This document shows, in pieces, positions 1 through 7,267 of a stretch of 64,000 nt of DNA. Every line of letters begins with the position of its first letter. Within the stretch, counting starts at the first letter, position 1. The notes under the pieces are model-generated. The model did not search any database. It was not told the DNA's origin and saw only the letters and a list, made by a program, of their open reading frames with translations. Source of the DNA: Schumannella luteola. Lineage in GTDB: Bacteria; Actinomycetota; Actinomycetes; Actinomycetales; Microbacteriaceae. The DNA is taken from contig NZ_JACBZY010000001.1 of assembly GCF_013408685.1 (NCBI RefSeq), forward strand, positions 1,860,001 to 1,924,000, read 5' to 3'. A program made the translations under genes and the position numbers.

Positions 1-2
1 TC

Positions 3-389
3 GACGCGCTCGCCGAGATGGTTCGCACGTCCTGGACTCGCCTGGTCGCGCACATCGAGGCCAACGAGGACGCGCTCGCCACGGCCGCGCGTGAGAAAGG
101 CGAGCAGTCGCTGCAGCGCATGGCCGCGGCGCGCGAAGCGTTCTCTTCCGCCGCACGCGAGGCCGAACTCAGCTACGGCCTCCTCGGCATGTTCTACCGG
201 GGCCGCATCGACGGACTGCAGCCGATCCTCGCCGAGCTGCCGAAGTCGCAGCGGAAGATCTCGACCGATGAAGCGCTGACGCAGATGGGCAAGGCGGTCG
301 GCTTCGCCAACCTCGACCTCGAGGTCGCGCGACGCGGCACCGGACCCACCCGCGACGAGGTCGAGGAGATCAGCGATGGGGAAGCGTAA
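3..389 (+). CDS. Phage-type protein of unknown function, 5' end outside window
   Basis: I do not recognise the family. The frame is open to the left edge of the window, and the first in-frame ATG (position 18) has no ribosome binding site, so the gene probably starts upstream. The visible ~125 residues are helical and charged, with heptad-like Ala/Glu/Arg runs, and no membrane segment or signal peptide. It overlaps the next gene by 14 nt, and the chain of overlapping small genes that follows ends in a tail-fibre gene, so a phage structural or packaging-region role is inferred from context only. Confidence 0.55.
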   Translation, partial: DALAEMVRTSWTRLVAHIEANEDALATAAREKGEQSLQRMAAAREAFSSAAREAELSYGLLGMFYRGRIDGLQPILAELPKSQRKISTDEALTQMGKAVGFANLDLEVARRGTGPTRDEVEEISDGEA

Positions 390-747
390 GGGCGCCGAGG
401 TCGTCGACCCGCGCATTCGGGTCGAGCAGGCCGTGCGCGCGGTCATGATGCGACGCGAGGGCGCCGACTACGCCGACATCGCGACGGAGCTGCGCATCAG
501 CGAGGCCGAGGCCGCGGAGATCACCCGCGTCGGGTACGGCCGGCTCGCCGCGCAGACCGCCGACGAGCTGCGCATCGAGGTCGAGGACAGGCTCAACGGC
601 CTGCTGCGCCGCGCGCACCTCGATCTCAGGTTCGCCGACTCCCAGAGCGCTCGAACGGCGCTCTACCGGACGATCCTCGCCATTGAGGGGCGACGAGCTC
701 AGCTGCTCGGACTCGACCTGCCGAAGGCCGGCACCGGCGATGAGTGA
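376..747 (+). CDS. Phage small-terminase-like helix-turn-helix protein
   Basis: 123 residues. Residues ~30-55 read as a helix-turn-helix (DYADIATELRISEAEAAEI), followed by a long helix and a C-terminal segment of the type LYRTILAIEGRRAQLLGLDLPK, a pattern common in phage small-terminase-like DNA-binding proteins of actinophages. The gene overlaps the one before it by 14 nt and the one after it by 8 nt, as in a tightly packed phage operon. No large terminase gene lies inside the window, so the packaging role is inference; a generic phage DNA-binding protein is the alternative. Confidence 0.55.
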   Translation: MGKRKGAEVVDPRIRVEQAVRAVMMRREGADYADIATELRISEAEAAEITRVGYGRLAAQTADELRIEVEDRLNGLLRRAHLDLRFADSQSARTALYRTILAIEGRRAQLLGLDLPKAGTGDE

Positions 748-1405
748 GCGCCGGCCGCGCCGGTCCGACTTCGACCTGCTCGGGGACTACTACGCGGCGC
801 TGCTCGGCTGGATCCAGCGCCGGCACCCCGACGACCAGATCGCCCGCATCCGCCGATTCGAGAAGGCCGAGAAGAAGGAGGCCGCCATGCCCGTAGAGCG
901 CAAGGCCAAGGCCAAGCCCGTCACCCGCCACGACCGCGAGGTCGCCGAGGCGCTGACCCAGATGTTGGCGCTCGAGCACACCGCCGCCGGTGACCCGACC
1001 GAGGAGGCCGAGCTGCGGCGTCGGCACATCGCGAACCGGACCTCGAGACGCTATGCGAAGGCCACGGCGAAGTGGGCACGCCGGTCGAGTGAACCGGCAT
1101 GGCGCGCTCGCTGGCGCGACGAAGCCGAGTACGTCGTGTTCGTGGTCCGCGGCGGCAAGAAGGGTGAGGCGAAGCGCGAGCGCAAGGAAGAGCGGCAGCT
1201 CGCGAAGAAGCGGGCGGAAGACGAAGCGTATTGGGCGGCGCGCAGTCGCCCGGACGACGAGCCGGAGGCGCGATCGACCGCCGCGTCGCCGGGCCGTCTC
1301 GAGCGCGAGTTCGGCGACCTGGCTCCCGAGCCCGACCAGCCCCGCCGTCGCCGGCGGGCGGGGATCGTCGCCGTCTACAACCGCCACGGCGACCGGATCG
1401 GGTGA
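740..1405 (+). CDS. Hypothetical phage protein, charged and Lys/Arg/Glu-rich
   Basis: 221 residues starting at the ATG that overlaps the end of the upstream gene (frames overlap 740-747). The frame is open to a GTG at 683, but that start would lie well inside the upstream gene. The N-terminal ~45 residues look globular (FDLLGDYYAALLGWIQRRH); from residue ~50 the protein is dominated by Lys, Arg, Glu and Ala, as in a long helical or nucleic-acid-contacting protein. No known motif, signal peptide or membrane segment. Part of the phage gene run; function unknown. Confidence 0.6.
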   Translation: MSERRPRRSDFDLLGDYYAALLGWIQRRHPDDQIARIRRFEKAEKKEAAMPVERKAKAKPVTRHDREVAEALTQMLALEHTAAGDPTEEAELRRRHIANRTSRRYAKATAKWARRSSEPAWRARWRDEAEYVVFVVRGGKKGEAKRERKEERQLAKKRAEDEAYWAARSRPDDEPEARSTAASPGRLEREFGDLAPEPDQPRRRRRAGIVAVYNRHGDRIG

Positions 1406-1575
1406 TGGACACCCCGACCGCGCCATGGCGCCTCACGACGTGCTGCGAGCCCGGATGCTCGGCGCCGGTCGACAAGCCTCGCAGTCGAGTTCGCTGCGCT
1501 GAGCACTACTCCCCGCCCGTCTACGGGCAACCCGAGAAGTTCACGACCCCCGCACCGAAGAAGGAGACACCATGA
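1405..1575 (+). CDS. Small Cys-rich (zinc-finger-like) phage protein
   Basis: 56 residues, starting at an ATG whose A is the last base of the preceding stop codon (TGATG), so probably translationally coupled. Residues ~12-35 carry a cluster of cysteines and a histidine, with the spacing C-C-x3-C ... C-x2-H, consistent with a small treble-clef or zinc-ribbon fold. The C-terminal part is Pro/Lys-rich. Small zinc-binding proteins of this kind are common between structural genes of actinophages; no function can be assigned. It overlaps the next gene by 4 nt (ATGA). Confidence 0.55.
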   Translation: MDTPTAPWRLTTCCEPGCSAPVDKPRSRVRCAEHYSPPVYGQPEKFTTPAPKKETP

Positions 1576-1796
1576 CGAAGAACCTCAAGGCCCGCGCCCG
1601 TCAGCTCGAGGCGGAGCTGCGCTCCCGTCGCGACGCTCGCTCCGACACTGAGCGCCAGATCGACGCCGCCCGCGGCATCAACGGGCGCCCGGCCGAACCG
1701 GAGTACAAGCCCGAGGCCGAGTGGACGACGACGGAGCGGCAGCTCCACGCACACCGCGGCATCCGCCCCGTGATCAATCCCGAGGGGGAAGCATGA
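1572..1796 (+). CDS. Hypothetical small phage protein
   Basis: 74 residues. The N-terminal 30 residues form a basic amphipathic helix (KARARQLEAELRSRRDARSD). A short unit is approximately repeated: RQIDAARGINGRP and RQLHAHRGIRPV, suggesting an internal duplication. A good ribosome binding site (GAAGGAGA) precedes the ATG. It overlaps both neighbours by 4 nt and lies directly upstream of the tail-fibre gene. Function unknown. Confidence 0.55.
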   Translation: MTKNLKARARQLEAELRSRRDARSDTERQIDAARGINGRPAEPEYKPEAEWTTTERQLHAHRGIRPVINPEGEA

Positions 1797-2479
1797 GCCG
1801 CGTCGTAGACCCGCGCACGCCGGTCGACCCGACCAATCGCATGGCGACCGAGCTCGCGGCGATCAAGCGCCGGCTCGACCTGCTCGAGGCCCCGACCGGC
1901 ACGAGCGTCTATCAGACCGTCGCCAAGCTCACGCAACTCGTCTCGAACATCCAGGCGCAGCTGGACGCCTACAACGCCGCGCGCTACACCAACGCGCAGA
2001 TCGACGCGCGGATCGCCAGCCCCGGCGCCATCGCGCCGACCACCGTGACGGCATCGGGCGACGTGGTCGTCGGCGGTCAGCTTCGGGCGCCGGATGCCGT
2101 CGCCTTCAACATCACGGGAGCGCGGCGCACAGCGTGGCTCGAGGATGCGACGGGTCGCCTGGGCTACTCGCCGTCGTCCGAGCGCGTGAAGCAGGACATC
2201 GCGCCGGCCGCGATCGACGTCGGCGCCGTGCTCGCGATCGAGCCGTCGTCGTGGCGATACCGCGAGCAGGTCACCGAGGTGGGCGACGCCGCCGCGATCG
2301 AGGTCGGCGTCATGGCCGAGGCCGTCGCCGCCGCGGGCCTCGAGTTCGCGGTGCTGCGCAACGGCGACGGCGAGGTCGAGGGCGTCGAGTACTCGCAGCT
2401 GGTCGTCGCCCTCCTGGCCGTCGTGCGCGAGCTCGACCGGCGCATCAACCGCGTCGCGTCCGGGAACGTGCGTTTGTAG
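1793..2479 (+). CDS. Tail-fibre protein with C-terminal S74 intramolecular chaperone
   Basis: 228 residues. Residues ~15-65 form a trimerising-type helix, followed by a short beta region with VTASGDVVVGGQLRAPDA, typical of a tail-fibre or tail-spike stalk. The C-terminal ~100 residues match the peptidase S74 chaperone domain: SSERVKQDI gives the Ser and Lys (five residues apart) that form the self-cleavage dyad in endosialidase-type chaperones, followed by WRYREQ, GVMAEAV and a terminal YSQLVVALLAVVRELDRRI helix. Known role of the family: the domain trimerises the fibre and then cuts itself off. The start ATG at 1793 overlaps the previous stop (ATGA) and follows GAGGGGGAA. It is the last gene before two terminators. 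Confidence 0.82.
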   Translation: MSRVVDPRTPVDPTNRMATELAAIKRRLDLLEAPTGTSVYQTVAKLTQLVSNIQAQLDAYNAARYTNAQIDARIASPGAIAPTTVTASGDVVVGGQLRAPDAVAFNITGARRTAWLEDATGRLGYSPSSERVKQDIAPAAIDVGAVLAIEPSSWRYREQVTEVGDAAAIEVGVMAEAVAAAGLEFAVLRNGDGEVEGVEYSQLVVALLAVVRELDRRINRVASGNVRL

Positions 2480-2482
2480 ACC

Positions 2483-2524
2483 CTCGGGGCGCGTGTCTAG
2501 CCCGTCCAGCCCACGCGCCCCGAG
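2483..2524 (+). terminator. Terminator hairpin after the phage tail-fibre gene
   Basis: Perfect 13-bp inverted repeat: left arm 2483-2495, 16-nt loop, right arm 2512-2524, starting 3 nt after the tail-fibre stop codon. There is no long T-tract, as is common in high-GC genomes. It probably ends the phage late transcript. Confidence 0.7.
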
Positions 2525-2546
2525 ACCCCGGCCGGCATCCGGTCGG

Positions 2547-2579
2547 CGAAGGCCCTCGCCTATCCAGCGGGGGCCTTCG
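2547..2579 (+). terminator. Second hairpin, tandem terminator
   Basis: 13-bp stem (2547-2559 with 2567-2579, one G-T wobble) with a 7-nt loop, immediately downstream of the previous hairpin. Two terminators in a row mark a strong transcription boundary between the phage structural operon and the small genes at the island edge. Confidence 0.65.
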
Positions 2580-2592
2580 GCATGATGGGCGC

Positions 2593-2736
2593 ATGAGCGA
2601 CGACGACCCGCACAACCCGGTCGACCTGTTCGCCGACTCGGCCGCGCCGAATTGCCAGCGGTGCCTCATGCCGATGGAGCCCGACGACGGCGCCTGGTCG
2701 TGGCAGTGCCCGGACTGCGGAGCTGTGCAAGCCTAG
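2593..2736 (+). CDS. Small zinc-ribbon protein
   Basis: 47 residues. An acidic N-terminus is followed by two CxxC knuckles (C21-x2-C24 and C39-x2-C42) that form a zinc ribbon, with Trp residues between them. The ATG at 2593 is the only plausible start; a CATGAT box 6 nt upstream could serve as the -10 of a leaderless transcript. It sits between the phage terminators and the island-edge gene. The family is unknown, but the motif and length fit small zinc-ribbon proteins seen in actinophages and islands. Confidence 0.5.
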   Translation: MSDDDPHNPVDLFADSAAPNCQRCLMPMEPDDGAWSWQCPDCGAVQA

Positions 2737-2754
2737 AACTCGTACGATGCTCAA

Positions 2755-3612
2755 ATGTCGACGTACCCCCGTCAATTGGTTCCTGGCACGAACATCGGCG
2801 ATTGGTCAGAGCGCAAGTACACGCGCGGCTTGGAGCATCTGTCGGAGTTGGCGAGACGGGTTGAGGAGTACCACGCTGGGCAGCCCCTGTGGGCGCACTC
2901 CGAACTAACGCCGGACAGAATGGCACTCGAAACCCGCCTGCGAATCAGAACGCCCCCGCCGATCGGCGAGCTGGCGCTGATCTTGGGCGACGCGGTGCAC
3001 AACTTTCGCGCCGCCTTCGACGCGGTGGCATGGGAGATGGCGACGCTCGATGGTGCCGTGCCGGAGCGCGAGACGCTCGTGAAGTTCCCCGTGACCAAGA
3101 CCCTCGCCGACTTCAAGAACTGGACGAAGCAGACGCCGACCATCCCGGACGTGATGCGCGCTCGAATCGGCAATCTCCAGCCGCACAATGAGTCCGACCC
3201 CGACGCGATTTCGTTGCTGCCGTTTCTGCATGAACTCGACATCACCGACAAGCATCGGACCGCGATCGCCGCGCGGATGGCGCCGATCGAAGCGGAAATG
3301 CAGACGGTGCTCGCGCTCGAAGCTGGTCAGGTGCTCGAACAGATGCACCCGATTGTGTTGCCCCCTCTCGAGGACGGCGCAGTGCTGATGAAGGTCGTAT
3401 CGGATCGGCCGATCGCGTCCGCGGAGGACACACCAATGCCGGTGCGTGCGGTGTTCATCGCCGAGAATCGCGCCGGCCAGGGGATCAACCTGGAAAGTGC
3501 GACGGAATTCCTCACGAGAGGCGTTCGGGTCGCCCTCGACCTGCTGTACACCGGCGCCGTGGCAATCGCCACGAGCGAGCAGAGCGAAGCGGGCTTGCGA
3601 CCTACGCCCTGA
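2755..3612 (+). CDS. Hypothetical protein at island edge (AT-richer cargo gene)
   Basis: 285 residues, no signal peptide or membrane segment. Residues ~75-100 (LILGDAVHNFRAAFDAVAWEMA) match a segment I associate with a loosely defined group of actinobacterial hypothetical proteins (GD-x-x-HN-x-R-x-A-x-D); I cannot name a function. Codon use is visibly less GC-biased than that of the neighbours (for example ttg, gaa, aat and ggt codons), consistent with recent transfer. A TACGAT box 6 nt before the ATG suggests a leaderless transcript of its own. It is the last gene before the junction with the comM fragment, where phages and islands often carry cargo genes. Confidence 0.6.
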   Translation: MSTYPRQLVPGTNIGDWSERKYTRGLEHLSELARRVEEYHAGQPLWAHSELTPDRMALETRLRIRTPPPIGELALILGDAVHNFRAAFDAVAWEMATLDGAVPERETLVKFPVTKTLADFKNWTKQTPTIPDVMRARIGNLQPHNESDPDAISLLPFLHELDITDKHRTAIAARMAPIEAEMQTVLALEAGQVLEQMHPIVLPPLEDGAVLMKVVSDRPIASAEDTPMPVRAVFIAENRAGQGINLESATEFLTRGVRVALDLLYTGAVAIATSEQSEAGLRPTP

Positions 3613-3626
3613 CTCTATGCAGTTGC
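3605..3626. other. Island/chromosome junction (candidate attachment region)
   Basis: Left of this point are phage and cargo genes; right of it the reading frame becomes the conserved C-terminal end of ComM/YifB, coupled to dprA. The frame of the comM fragment cannot be followed upstream as ComM. The exact crossover core cannot be fixed without the other end of the element; it should lie between about 3612 and 3718. Confidence 0.5.
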
Positions 3627-3718
3627 TGGCCTGGACGATCGCCGACCTCGACGGCGTCGAACGACCCGGTGCCGACCAGATCGGCCGTGCGCTCCACCTG
3701 CGGCAGGCCGCCGCATGA
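3617..3718 (+). pseudogene. comM: 3' remnant of comM/yifB (Mg-chelatase-like AAA ATPase)
   Basis: Only the last ~33 codons are present, encoding LLAWTIADLDGVERPGADQI followed by GRALHLRQAAA. This matches the C-terminal helix of ComM/YifB (AWTxADLxGxxxPGxDxxxxALxLR), a family of ~500 residues that normally sits directly upstream of dprA in actinobacteria. The stop codon overlaps the dprA start (ATGA), preserving the native coupling. The AAA module, magnesium-chelatase domain and everything else are missing here because the island joins at 3605-3626. If the island integrated site-specifically, an intact or hybrid comM may exist at its other end outside the window. Confidence 0.75.
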
Positions 3719-5172
3719 GCGCGCTCGGCATCTCGAAGGCCGCGATCGCCCAGCTCGTGCGCGGCGTCGTCGACGAGCGGGTGCTCGCAGACGCCGTGGA
3801 GGCCGGCACGCGTCGCGCGAGAAGCGACGAAGCCGATCACGCCGACCGCACGGAGTGGTCGGCCCTCGAGGAGCGTTTCGCCCGCGGGGTGTGGAGCTGC
3901 CTCGTCGAACCGGGCGACCGGGTCGCGGGGATGCTGATCGCCGCGCTCGGTGCGCCGACGGCGCTGCGACCGCTCATCGATGAAAGCGGGGCCGACGGCT
4001 GGATACGGCTGCTCGCCGACCGGGCGGACTCGACCGATGACCCGACTGGCGCCGCGACAGCGCTGCTCGCGCAGGAGACCGACGAGGACAGGCCGTCCGA
4101 GGGGAGTTCCGGCGCCGCCTCGGTCCGGCTCGCGTCCGAGCTCGCGGCGGCGGCGGAGCGCTGGCGCCCGCGTTTCGCGACGCGCCCGGTCGAGATCGCG
4201 TTCCGGCAGGCCGAGCGCTTCGGCACTCAGCTGGTCGTGCCGGGAGACCCGGACTGGCCGGCGCGCCTCGACGATCTCGGCCCGCACGGCCCGGTCGCGC
4301 TCTGGGCCCGCGGGGATCGCGGGGTGCTCACGCGCCTCGACGATTCGATCGCGCTCGTCGGCGCCCGCGCGGCGACCGGCTACGGCGAGCACGTGACCGC
4401 CGAGGCCTCCGCCGGCCTGGTCGACCGCGGCTACGCCGTCGTCTCCGGTGCGGCCTACGGCATCGACGGCGTCGCGCATCGGGCCGCGCTCGCCTCCGGC
4501 GGCGACACTGTCGCCGTCCTCGCTGGTGGTCTCGACCGCTTCTACCCCTCCGGGCACGAGGCGCTGCTGCAGCGGATCGTCGAACGCGGGGTGGTCATCG
4601 CCGAGGTCCCAGCCGGCTCCGCGCCGACCAAGTGGAGGTTCTTGCAGCGCAACAGGTTGATCGCGGCGCTCAGCGCCGCGACGGTGATCGTCGAGGCGGG
4701 GCGCCGGTCGGGATCGCTGAACACCGCGGGCCATGCGGCTGAGCTCGGTCGCCCCCTCGGCGCGGTGCCGGGGCCGGTCACGAGCACCGCCTCGGCGGGA
4801 TGCCATCGGCTGCTGCGCGACTACGGCGCCACCTGCGTGACGAACGCCGACGAGATGGCCGAGCTCGCCCCGCACTCCGGCGCGGGGAAGCAGGCGGATG
4901 CGGCCGACCCGAGCGCTGGCGACGGATGCGAGCAGCCGGCACGACCGCGCACCGAAGGCCCATCCGCCGCGCGGCGTTCGCCCGATCCCGACGGGGCGAC
5001 CCTGCGCGTCGTCGACGCCTTGGCGCCACGCGCGGCCCGGACGGTGCTGCAGCTCGCGACCGCGAGCGGGCTCGCGCCCGACCGGGTGCGAGCCGTGCTC
5101 GGGCTGCTCGAACTGGAGGGCGACGTGCGGCAGGCGGGAAGCGGATGGGTGCGCGTCAGCGGCCGTCGCTAG
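3715..5172 (+). CDS. dprA: DNA processing protein DprA
   Basis: 485 residues, cytoplasmic. DprA binds single-stranded DNA entering by transformation and loads RecA. The Rossmann-like DNA_processg_A core (about residues 165-385) shows the family landmarks: VALVGARAATGYG, the SGAAYGIDGVAHRAAL motif, and RFLQRNRLIAALS followed by EAGRRSGSLNTA. The C-terminus (~425-480) is the winged-helix DprA_WH domain (ALAPRAARTVLQLATASGLA). It is longer than typical DprA (~370-400) because of an N-terminal helical region and a Pro/Ala/Asp-rich linker at ~390-425. It overlaps the comM remnant by 4 nt; with comM cut off by the island, its transcription probably now starts in or near the island. Confidence 0.93.
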   Translation: MSALGISKAAIAQLVRGVVDERVLADAVEAGTRRARSDEADHADRTEWSALEERFARGVWSCLVEPGDRVAGMLIAALGAPTALRPLIDESGADGWIRLLADRADSTDDPTGAATALLAQETDEDRPSEGSSGAASVRLASELAAAAERWRPRFATRPVEIAFRQAERFGTQLVVPGDPDWPARLDDLGPHGPVALWARGDRGVLTRLDDSIALVGARAATGYGEHVTAEASAGLVDRGYAVVSGAAYGIDGVAHRAALASGGDTVAVLAGGLDRFYPSGHEALLQRIVERGVVIAEVPAGSAPTKWRFLQRNRLIAALSAATVIVEAGRRSGSLNTAGHAAELGRPLGAVPGPVTSTASAGCHRLLRDYGATCVTNADEMAELAPHSGAGKQADAADPSAGDGCEQPARPRTEGPSAARRSPDPDGATLRVVDALAPRAARTVLQLATASGLAPDRVRAVLGLLELEGDVRQAGSGWVRVSGRR

Positions 5173-5224
5173 GGTGGCGGCGTCGCCGGCCGAACCGCGT
5201 CCGGCACTCGACGCAGGAGGACTC

Positions 5225-6145
5225 GTGGTCCGACTCGGCCAGCATCCGGCACCGCGGCACACGATCGCGCACATCAGCGACACGCACTTCCTCGACGGAG
5301 CTCGCCCGCTCTACGGCGCGCTCAGTTCGGAGACGACACTGCAGCGCGCGCTGGATCAGCTCGAGGGCTCGGGCCTCGACATCGAGGCGATCGTCTTCAC
5401 CGGTGACCTCGCCGACCTCGGCGAGAGCGACGCGTACCAGCGGCTGCGCTCGATCGTCGATCCGGTCGCCGAGAGGCTCGGCGCCCAGATCGTCTGGGTC
5501 ATGGGCAACCACGACGAGCGCGAGCCCTTCGCCCGGCACATGCTCGACGCCGAGCCGAGCACGGCCCCGCAGGACGCCGTCTACGACATCGGCGGGCTGC
5601 GCATCATCGCGCTCGACTCCACCGTGCCCGGCTACCACCACGGCGAGATCAGCGCCGAGCAGCTCGACTGGCTGCGCGGCGTGCTCGCCGAACCCGCGCC
5701 GCACGGAACGCTGCTCGCACTTCACCACCCGCCGATCCCGTCGCCGGTCGAGCTCATGGCGATCCTCGAGCTGCAGGACCAGCCGGCGCTCGCCGAGGTG
5801 CTGCGCGGCACCGACGTCATCGGCATCCTCGGCGGCCACCTGCACTATTCGACCCACTCCACCTTCGCGGGCATCCCCGTCGCCGTCGCCGCGGCCACCT
5901 GCTACACGATGGATGTGCTGGCTCCCGTCGGGTCCCTCAGCGGCGTCGACGGCGGGCAGTCGGTGCACCTCACCCAGGTCTACGACGACCGCGTCGTGCA
6001 CTCGATCGTGCCGATCGGCTCGCCGCCGCAGGTCTCCGGCTTCGGCGATCGTGTGCTCGAGCGTCTCGCCGCGCTCACCCCCGAGGAGCGGCGCGAGGCC
6101 TTCTCGAACAAGAAGTCCGTCTGGAAGCTGCCGCCCGAGAACTGA
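5225..6145 (+). CDS. CpdA-like metallophosphoesterase (class III cAMP phosphodiesterase type)
   Basis: 306 residues from a GTG at 5225, chosen because GGAGG lies 5 nt upstream; the frame runs further upstream, but inside dprA. All binuclear metallophosphoesterase motifs are visible: SDTHF (D18, H20), GDLAD (D60), GNHDE (N94, H95), a lone His in LLALHHPPIP and GGHLHYS. The layout matches the CpdA/Rv0805 family, which hydrolyses 3',5'-cyclic nucleotides and other phosphodiesters using Fe/Mn or Zn. No signal peptide. It lies between dprA and a xerC-type gene. The substrate cannot be read from sequence. Confidence 0.85.
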   Translation: MVRLGQHPAPRHTIAHISDTHFLDGARPLYGALSSETTLQRALDQLEGSGLDIEAIVFTGDLADLGESDAYQRLRSIVDPVAERLGAQIVWVMGNHDEREPFARHMLDAEPSTAPQDAVYDIGGLRIIALDSTVPGYHHGEISAEQLDWLRGVLAEPAPHGTLLALHHPPIPSPVELMAILELQDQPALAEVLRGTDVIGILGGHLHYSTHSTFAGIPVAVAAATCYTMDVLAPVGSLSGVDGGQSVHLTQVYDDRVVHSIVPIGSPPQVSGFGDRVLERLAALTPEERREAFSNKKSVWKLPPEN

Positions 6146-6250
6146 GCGCTCACCGCCGCGGCACGGGTGCAGCCTTCTGCTGCGCCCGCTGCTGCGCCTC
6201 GCGCGGCGAGGCACTCGCGCCGTGACAGCGGTGCGCGTCAGCATGTCCCC

Positions 6251-7177
6251 ATGCGACTCGACCCGGCGATCGACGCCTACTTGCGGCACCTCGCCGCCGA
6301 GCGCGCCTACAGCGACCACACGATCGCCGGCTACGGGGCCGACCTGCGCGCCCTGGCAGCGCACGCCGAGCAGCGCGCGGCCGACGAGGTCGAGCACCTC
6401 GACCTCGAGCTGCTGCGCGACTGGCTCTGGGCCTCGACGCAGGCCGGGCTCGCCAAGTCGACGCTCGCCCGCCGTGCCGCATCCGCTCGCGGACTCACCC
6501 GCTGGCTCCACATCACCGGAGCGCTCCCCGTCGATCCGGGCGCACGGCTGAAGTCGCCGCGCCGCGACAGTCGCCTCCCGCGCGTGCTCGGACGGGAGCA
6601 GATGGATCGCCTGCTCGCCGGCCTGGCCGTGCGCGCCGCGGACGGCGACCCGGCCGCCCAGCGGGATCTGGCCGTCGTCGAGCTGCTGTACGCCTCCGCC
6701 CTCCGCGTCAGCGAGCTCACCGGGCTCGATCTCGGCGACCTCGATCTCGAGCGGCAGACCGTGCGCGTGCTCGGCAAGGGCGCGAAGGAGCGCGTCGTGC
6801 CCGTCGGCCTGCCCGCTCTCCGCGCGCTGACCACCTGGCGAGACGACGGGCGTGAGCGCGTCCTCGCCTCAGCGAGCGAGAGCGCCGGCGCCGACGCCGA
6901 GCGCGCCGTCTTCCTCGGCTCGCGTGGCCGCCGACTCGGCGTGCGCGCCGTCTACGAGCTCGTATCCGGGCTGCTGGCCGAAGTGCCGGGGTCGGGCCCT
7001 GCCGGTCCGCATGCGCTGCGGCACACCGCCGCGACGCACCTGCTCGACGGCGGAGCCGATCTGCGCGCCGTGCAGGAGATGCTCGGGCACGCCAGCCTCG
7101 GCACCACTCAGATCTACACGCACGTCTCGGCCGAGCGGCTCCGCCAGGTCTACGCGCAGGCGCACCCGCGCGCCTGA
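6251..7177 (+). CDS. xerC: Tyrosine recombinase XerC
   Basis: 308 residues. N-terminal SAM-like DNA-binding domain (~1-95) and C-terminal tyrosine recombinase domain with the full catalytic set: R152 (ALRVSELTG), K176 (LGKGAKERVVP), H254 and R257 (HALRHTAATHLL), H280 (LGHASLGTTQ) and the nucleophile Y289 (IYTH). With XerD it resolves chromosome dimers at dif. The ATG at 6251 gives the usual XerC length. Position next to dprA and upstream of rpsB is the standard actinobacterial xerC context, so this is the housekeeping recombinase and not the island integrase. Confidence 0.93.
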   Translation: MRLDPAIDAYLRHLAAERAYSDHTIAGYGADLRALAAHAEQRAADEVEHLDLELLRDWLWASTQAGLAKSTLARRAASARGLTRWLHITGALPVDPGARLKSPRRDSRLPRVLGREQMDRLLAGLAVRAADGDPAAQRDLAVVELLYASALRVSELTGLDLGDLDLERQTVRVLGKGAKERVVPVGLPALRALTTWRDDGRERVLASASESAGADAERAVFLGSRGRRLGVRAVYELVSGLLAEVPGSGPAGPHALRHTAATHLLDGGADLRAVQEMLGHASLGTTQIYTHVSAERLRQVYAQAHPRA

Positions 7178-7267
7178 CCCATCGCCGTCGAGCGCCCGCC
7201 TCGAGACGGCCGATGCCGTCGAGCTCGCGCCGATGTCCATGACGCCGCCGCGGTCACCGAACACCCG

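Noticed and set aside
2905-5283. Open frame of 792 codons antisense to the island-edge gene and dprA
   Set aside because: Crosses two clear plus-strand genes and the island junction; composition is typical of a shadow frame.
6251-7177. XerC-type gene as the integrase of the island
   Set aside because: It lies on the chromosomal side of the junction in the conserved dprA-xerC-rpsB context and has housekeeping XerC length; the island integrase must be outside the window.
7178-7267. Terminator between convergent xerC and the M23 gene
   Set aside because: An imperfect, bulged inverted repeat around 7184-7217 is visible but too weak to list with confidence.
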